From NCBI GenBank assembly GCA_051294375.1, contig CM119263.1:7332494-7396493 (forward strand): a stretch of DNA of 64,000 nucleotides. The letters run 5' to 3'. Below, in pieces: positions 59,501-64,000 of the stretch (position 1 is its first letter; each line of letters opens with the position of its first letter). Origin of the DNA: Paraspadella gotoi (lineage: Eukaryota > Chaetognatha). Made by a program: the position numbers and the translations under genes. The notes beneath the pieces were generated by a model, which did no database searches, had not been told where the DNA came from, and saw only the letters and a program-made list of their open reading frames with translations.

Positions 59501-62500
59501 TTGGGGCTTTTGGTATGGGTTCGAGTTTGGGGCGAGGGAGGACGCTGTGTGGGTCTTACGCCACACTGTGGAAAGGAGAAGACGCATAATCTACTGACTA
59601 AAATCAATCTGAGGTCGGAGGATATATTTTTGTTTTAATGGATTGTTTCTTTTTGTTGATAGAAAAATAAAGTTGACGCACAGTTTCTTTGAAAATATAT
59701 ACCCACATGAAGAGAAAGAAGAGAAAAAAATGTGAGTGTACCTTAAAACATATAACCATAATGACTGGTAGAAACTAACCTCTATAAATTAAAAGATGCT
59801 CGCACACTATGCCGAATAACAAATCATAAATAAGAATCGTATGGGAATGGGTTGTCGATGATTTAATTCGAATATTATATGTTTGTTAAAACTCTTTAAG
59901 TCGTGACGCGGAAGAACGACGGCAAATAGTAATAGTGTTGTAACTCAGCTATGGCGATGAGACCTGGTGAACCTACAGAAAGTAAAATGATTAACGAGAA
60001 AATTCGGAAGTGACGGAGACCTTCAAAGGTAGTAATAAGCTAGAGACCGGGATATTCGGTTTTGAGAGAGAAGGGAACATGAATTCTTTTTTTTATAAAA
60101 TAAACATTTGTCCACCAAATGCAGAATTAAATTTTAATGCAGAACATTTAAAATTCATTAGAATGCATATATTGTTGTAACAGAAGAGGTATAATACGAA
60201 TATTGTAAGAAAGAAAAGGCAAGGTCTCAGAGCTTTTATAAAGATGCTGAGTGACTAGGAGAAAAAATTGTAAAACAAAGGGGGGTTGCATATAAGGGTT
60301 ACTACAAGAATAGGTAAATGAGGGAAGCAGGGGGAAAGGGAGAGCCAATGAGTATACAGAAAGAGACGTTGGTCCCTGTGGGTAAGTCGCTTCGCAGATG
60401 CACCGGTGGGAAAGAGAAACAATGATACGTTGACCGGGACGGAAGTCGAAGAAAGACGGAGGATTTATGGTCCTGAGGTCGACCTGAGAGAGATTAAAGG
60501 GTGGGAGGTAATTTTTAGTTTTTAATTTTAAATGGACTGTTTGGGAGTACCGCGTGAAAGGGGGAGATGACGGCAGGTGAGAGAGAAGGGGGGAGTGGTT
60601 GGGGTGGGGAAGAGGGGAGGTAAGTGAGGAATGAGCGATAAGAGGAAGGGTTTTTTAGCGGGATCTAAGAGCAGAATCGCCAATGCGTTATTGTATGTCG
60701 ATCATCGTCGGCCATCGTACGTCGATCAATCAGGTCGACCATCGTCAACTATCGGGGGACTCGGGGTGTGGTCAGTTACGGATCCCGGATTACGTATCGG
60801 TCCCTGAATGATCTAAAGGCAGAACGTTCCGTACCTCATAACTGATTATGAAATTAGAATGGTTTTAGAATTATGTTATGTGGTGACATTGTTAATGTCG
60901 GGATAACCTATCATTATAAAACTTCTATTTGTTTTTTTCTTCTTCTTATTGTTTTTTTTTTTTTTTTTTTTTTGTTACTCCGTGAAAGTGGGATGTATTG
61001 GGATCTAATAGCACTATGGTAGTTGGGGTTCATTATTTATTTTTTTTGTTTTACTTTTTTTTTTTTTTAAACGGGTGGAGCACTATCGGGTAGCAATTCA
61101 AGGGAAAAGGCAGGCAGAAAGAGTAGGTTAACGTAAAAAATATTTGTTTTCCAAATACAGAGGGAAGAACTATAAAAGTTTTTTTAATACTTATATCCAA
61201 TCTTATTATAACGAAGCTTATGTGGTACTGGTGATTCCATAGGGCAATGATGGGTTTGACCAATGACACGGGTCTTTGTTTCATTCCTAGGACAATGAAG
61301 TCCAGCAGAGATATGAGAAAATCCTGAAGCTTGACAGATTTAAAAATGGTAAAAAGTTCGACGGACCTTTAAGGATCAAAATTTCAAAATCGACTTAGAT
61401 ATATCAAATGATCAGGAAAATTGATGAAGGAAGGTAGGACAACAAACATGGGGAAAAACAAGTATGCCTGGGAGGTCAGGACAAGAAGGACAAAAGCGGC
61501 AAAGGAGAAAAGGTTGCAACAGAGCAACCGTCAATAATAGTCGTAAATTTTTGGGCGCAAAAAAAAAAAAAGCGGGTTTAGACAGGAGTAGAGGATGAGA
61601 TTATCAAAGATCAATTGTTGGATAGTTTCAGAAGAAGGGGGCAAGTCATTAAGTCATAGTGCGAACAGACCAGTACACGGGAGAACTTAGAAGACGCTTT
61701 GGGAAGGGTCATGGGATTTGAGTTTCGGTGTGGTATAAGTTGATTTTTGGGTGTTTTTGTTTTTGAGTATTTGAGTTTATGAGGATTTCGAGGGATTTTG
61801 AGGGGTTTTGTTGGGCAGTTCATCATGTTTTTGTAAGGCAAACAGTCAAGAGGCGAGGGAAAGGTGCAATCATGTCTGGGTTTTAAAGCTATTCTGGAAG
61901 GATAACGATCATTGGGTGATATTATGCTTCACGCTGCTATTTCTCGTCATTCCAGACTCAATTTGTGGTTAGCTTGTTATTTTTCCACGGAGGTGCTCAT
62001 ATGAATGTTTTTGTAAAACTCACCAGCCCTTTAAAGATAAGGCACAATAAGGATAAACTTTCCCATTTCATATCGTTGGTGTAAGGGGCTTGTGCTCTTT
62101 ACTTCCCACGAGGTTTTTACACAACAAAATAGTAAGTTCATCGCTTTGGGAACAGGTGATTTCCTGACATGGGAAACGGGTACCCTGATAACGCCTATCT
62201 CACTCATCCTTTTGTTTAATTGGAATGTCAAATGAAAATGAATGAATCCTGAGGTCAAGATTTTCTAAAGACTGCCTGGTTTCTTGTGAAATACCCTTTG
62301 CCGGGACATGTATATTATTGTGTATTTTTGTTGAACATATACTTTTATTTTTCCTGAGATAAGTGGTCATCTATGATCATATATAAGGGGAGTTGGGAAG
62401 TTGTATGTTAGTCCCTCAGTGGGTAGTCGGAAAATGTCTATTGGGGGTGTGAGGACGTCCTGTTGGAATTGGATGTTGCTGGTTGGGGACGTTTGGAAGC

Positions 62501-64000
62501 TGGCTGGTTGGTGGCTGGGCAGGAAGCGCGAGTCGCTGGAAGAGATTGGACCTTGTCCGGTGATGTGGAACTAGATATGGGGTCGGTGGACTCAGGGTCT
62601 GAAGTATTCTTGTGAATTTTTTTTTCACGCGGGATGGAATCATGGAGTGACGAAGTGGTGAAAAACCCATTGCAGGGAGCGGAAACAACGACGCAATTAG
62701 ACCGGAACAATGCTAGTGGAGATGGATGACGCGGTTATGAGAGTAGCGTTAAACAAGCCGGGAAAACAAAGTCGGTGTGGTGGCGGTTGGAATCGAATTT
62801 TGTTTATTTGGATCATTGGATAATGAGGAGTCTCTATAAACTTAAGCATTGGAAGTGATGCTGAAGTTGATATTTTAACCCATAGAAGCAAAAGAAGGCA
62901 AGGTCAAGATTTTAAGAGGGTTAGCGGGGGAAAAGAGAAAATTTTGGCTGGGGGTGATTGTTGGTAGGAGGGCTTTTCGATGTATAGGGCATAGTACTCG
63001 CTTAATCGGGCGGCGGGATAATTTCCGGATTGTGGGACTAATAGGTCGCGCCAAATAAAAGACTATTCGCGTGGTCGAATGTCGTTGTGTGGGCTGTAGT
63101 AAGAGGGAGACAAAGACAGGAGACGGTGAATGTTGTTGGCTTTCACTTATCATTCTATTTAATCATTGATTAGAGGTCAGCGCAAGGTCAACGGCGTTGG
63201 AGGGTTGGTGGGGCCGCGCTCAAAGGTGAGAATGGTTCGTGTCTATGCTTTTAGCCTTTGGTTTACTTGTTCAAGCTCGATGTTTAAGGTTCAACTCAGG
63301 TTCGCCTTTTCTTTTTAGATGCCTAAGTTTTGCATTGAATGCTTTGTTTGCCCCATTCCAGTTTGATATATGGCGTGGATGACTTGTGGAAAAGTTTTTT
63401 ATTATGTTCATTATATTCATTTTTGATATTCGCGATAAAGCCGTTTCTCCCGCTCACCCTTTGTTTCTTTGTAGGCTCCCTATTTAGCGCTAATTAATGC
63501 GTTGCCAAGGAAGTTCTTGATTTATCTTTGTACACTAAGTATGCCACTATGTTTCCTTTTATCAAGAGTTTGAACTGGATGTTTTAGGAAAATTTTATCA
63601 CATTTAGGAATTTTTCAATAGTTTCTTGACTTAGTTTTTGCTTTATGTCGTGTTAGTTATTCCATCGGCGATCGTCTTGATTGTCATAAGATTCTTCATT
63701 TGTTGCTTTTTTGAGGCAAAGTTCGTGTTTCTTTTTTCCCCTTTGCAAAGTTTAAGCTGAAGTTTTGTGAGAATTTGTTTTCATTTCTGGTTGTTCATCC
63801 CCTGAGGCCAGTTGCCTGCCTTAGTTATTGCCTTAGGCGCTCGTTCGCGCTTAATGTCATAGAAGTAAACTTTTGTTGTATGCTTCGAAGAGAAGTCCGT
63901 CGGCCTATTTATGGTTGTCATAAATACAACAGGATATTTCCGAGAGTTGTTGGTGAATGATTTGTTAGATTGCTCCATTTGGATGCTTTTAACTGGACCT
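56593..64000. other. G-skewed, gene-poor stretch
   Basis: I find no supported gene. From about 56.6 to 63.2 kb the plus strand is much richer in G than in C (for example GGGGGAGATGACGGCAGG and AGAGAAGGGGGGAGTGG near 60.6 kb). The last 0.8 kb is instead T-rich. Proline/serine-rich open frames on the minus strand, the longest at 58,692-59,309, follow from this skew and lack domains, splice structure or codon bias I can recognise. An array of GTCGATCATCG-like short repeats lies near 60,700-60,755. Confidence 0.4.

Overview
This is an AT-rich animal (metazoan) nuclear window. It has spliced genes with GT-AG introns, long purine/pyrimidine microsatellites, dispersed repeats and runs of N that mark assembly joins. 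The main protein resembles lophotrochozoan tropomyosins more than arthropod or vertebrate ones (it has [13 protein letters not shown] and [12 protein letters not shown], where arthropods have [20 protein letters not shown]). A lophotrochozoan-like host is my inference; I cannot name the species. All confident genes are on the minus strand. Most long open frames on either strand are microsatellite or intron shadows.

Layout. 1-2.7 kb: repeats and a gap. 2.7-3.8 kb: a complete five-exon GM2-activator-like secreted lipid-binding protein. 5.3-9.1 kb: six small exons that together match tropomyosin exons 4 to 9, in order, with the canonical lengths and intron phases for exons 6-9. No exons 1-3 are seen beside them. 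10.3-40.8 kb: a large tropomyosin gene with the classical animal exon plan (38, 42, 44.7, 39.3, 23.7, 25.3, 21, 23.3 and 26.7 codons, 284 residues in all). It has two start exons, five interchangeable exon 4s plus a sixth odd candidate, two exon 5s, two exon 7s, two exon 8s and three terminal exon 9s. 45.6-64 kb: mostly repeats and microsatellites, with two weak exon candidates and a strongly G-over-C skewed stretch.

Structure of the assembly. The part of the tropomyosin gene from exon 3 to exon 9 appears twice in direct order (copy A 10,345-21,027; copy B 21,673-32,306). The exon differences are mainly single-base insertions and deletions. Every exon in copy B has the exact canonical length, while many in copy A are frameshifted. 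Around the 5' end of the gene there is a large inverted repeat (39,154-42,318 against 42,467-45,574). Its right arm carries an indel-riddled mirror copy of exon 1 and stops exactly at a 25-N gap. A smaller direct duplication lies at 53.7-55.4 kb. The simplest reading is that copy A and the right arm are unpolished or false duplicates and that copy B plus the left arm are the real gene. Real duplication is not excluded.

Biology. One locus could make long muscle-type tropomyosins (exon 1 start), short ones (exon 1b start) and many internal variants along the actin filament. The exon 8/9 split codon appears to restrict which ends can pair. The separate 5.3-9.1 kb cassette offers a further, divergent C-terminal half.
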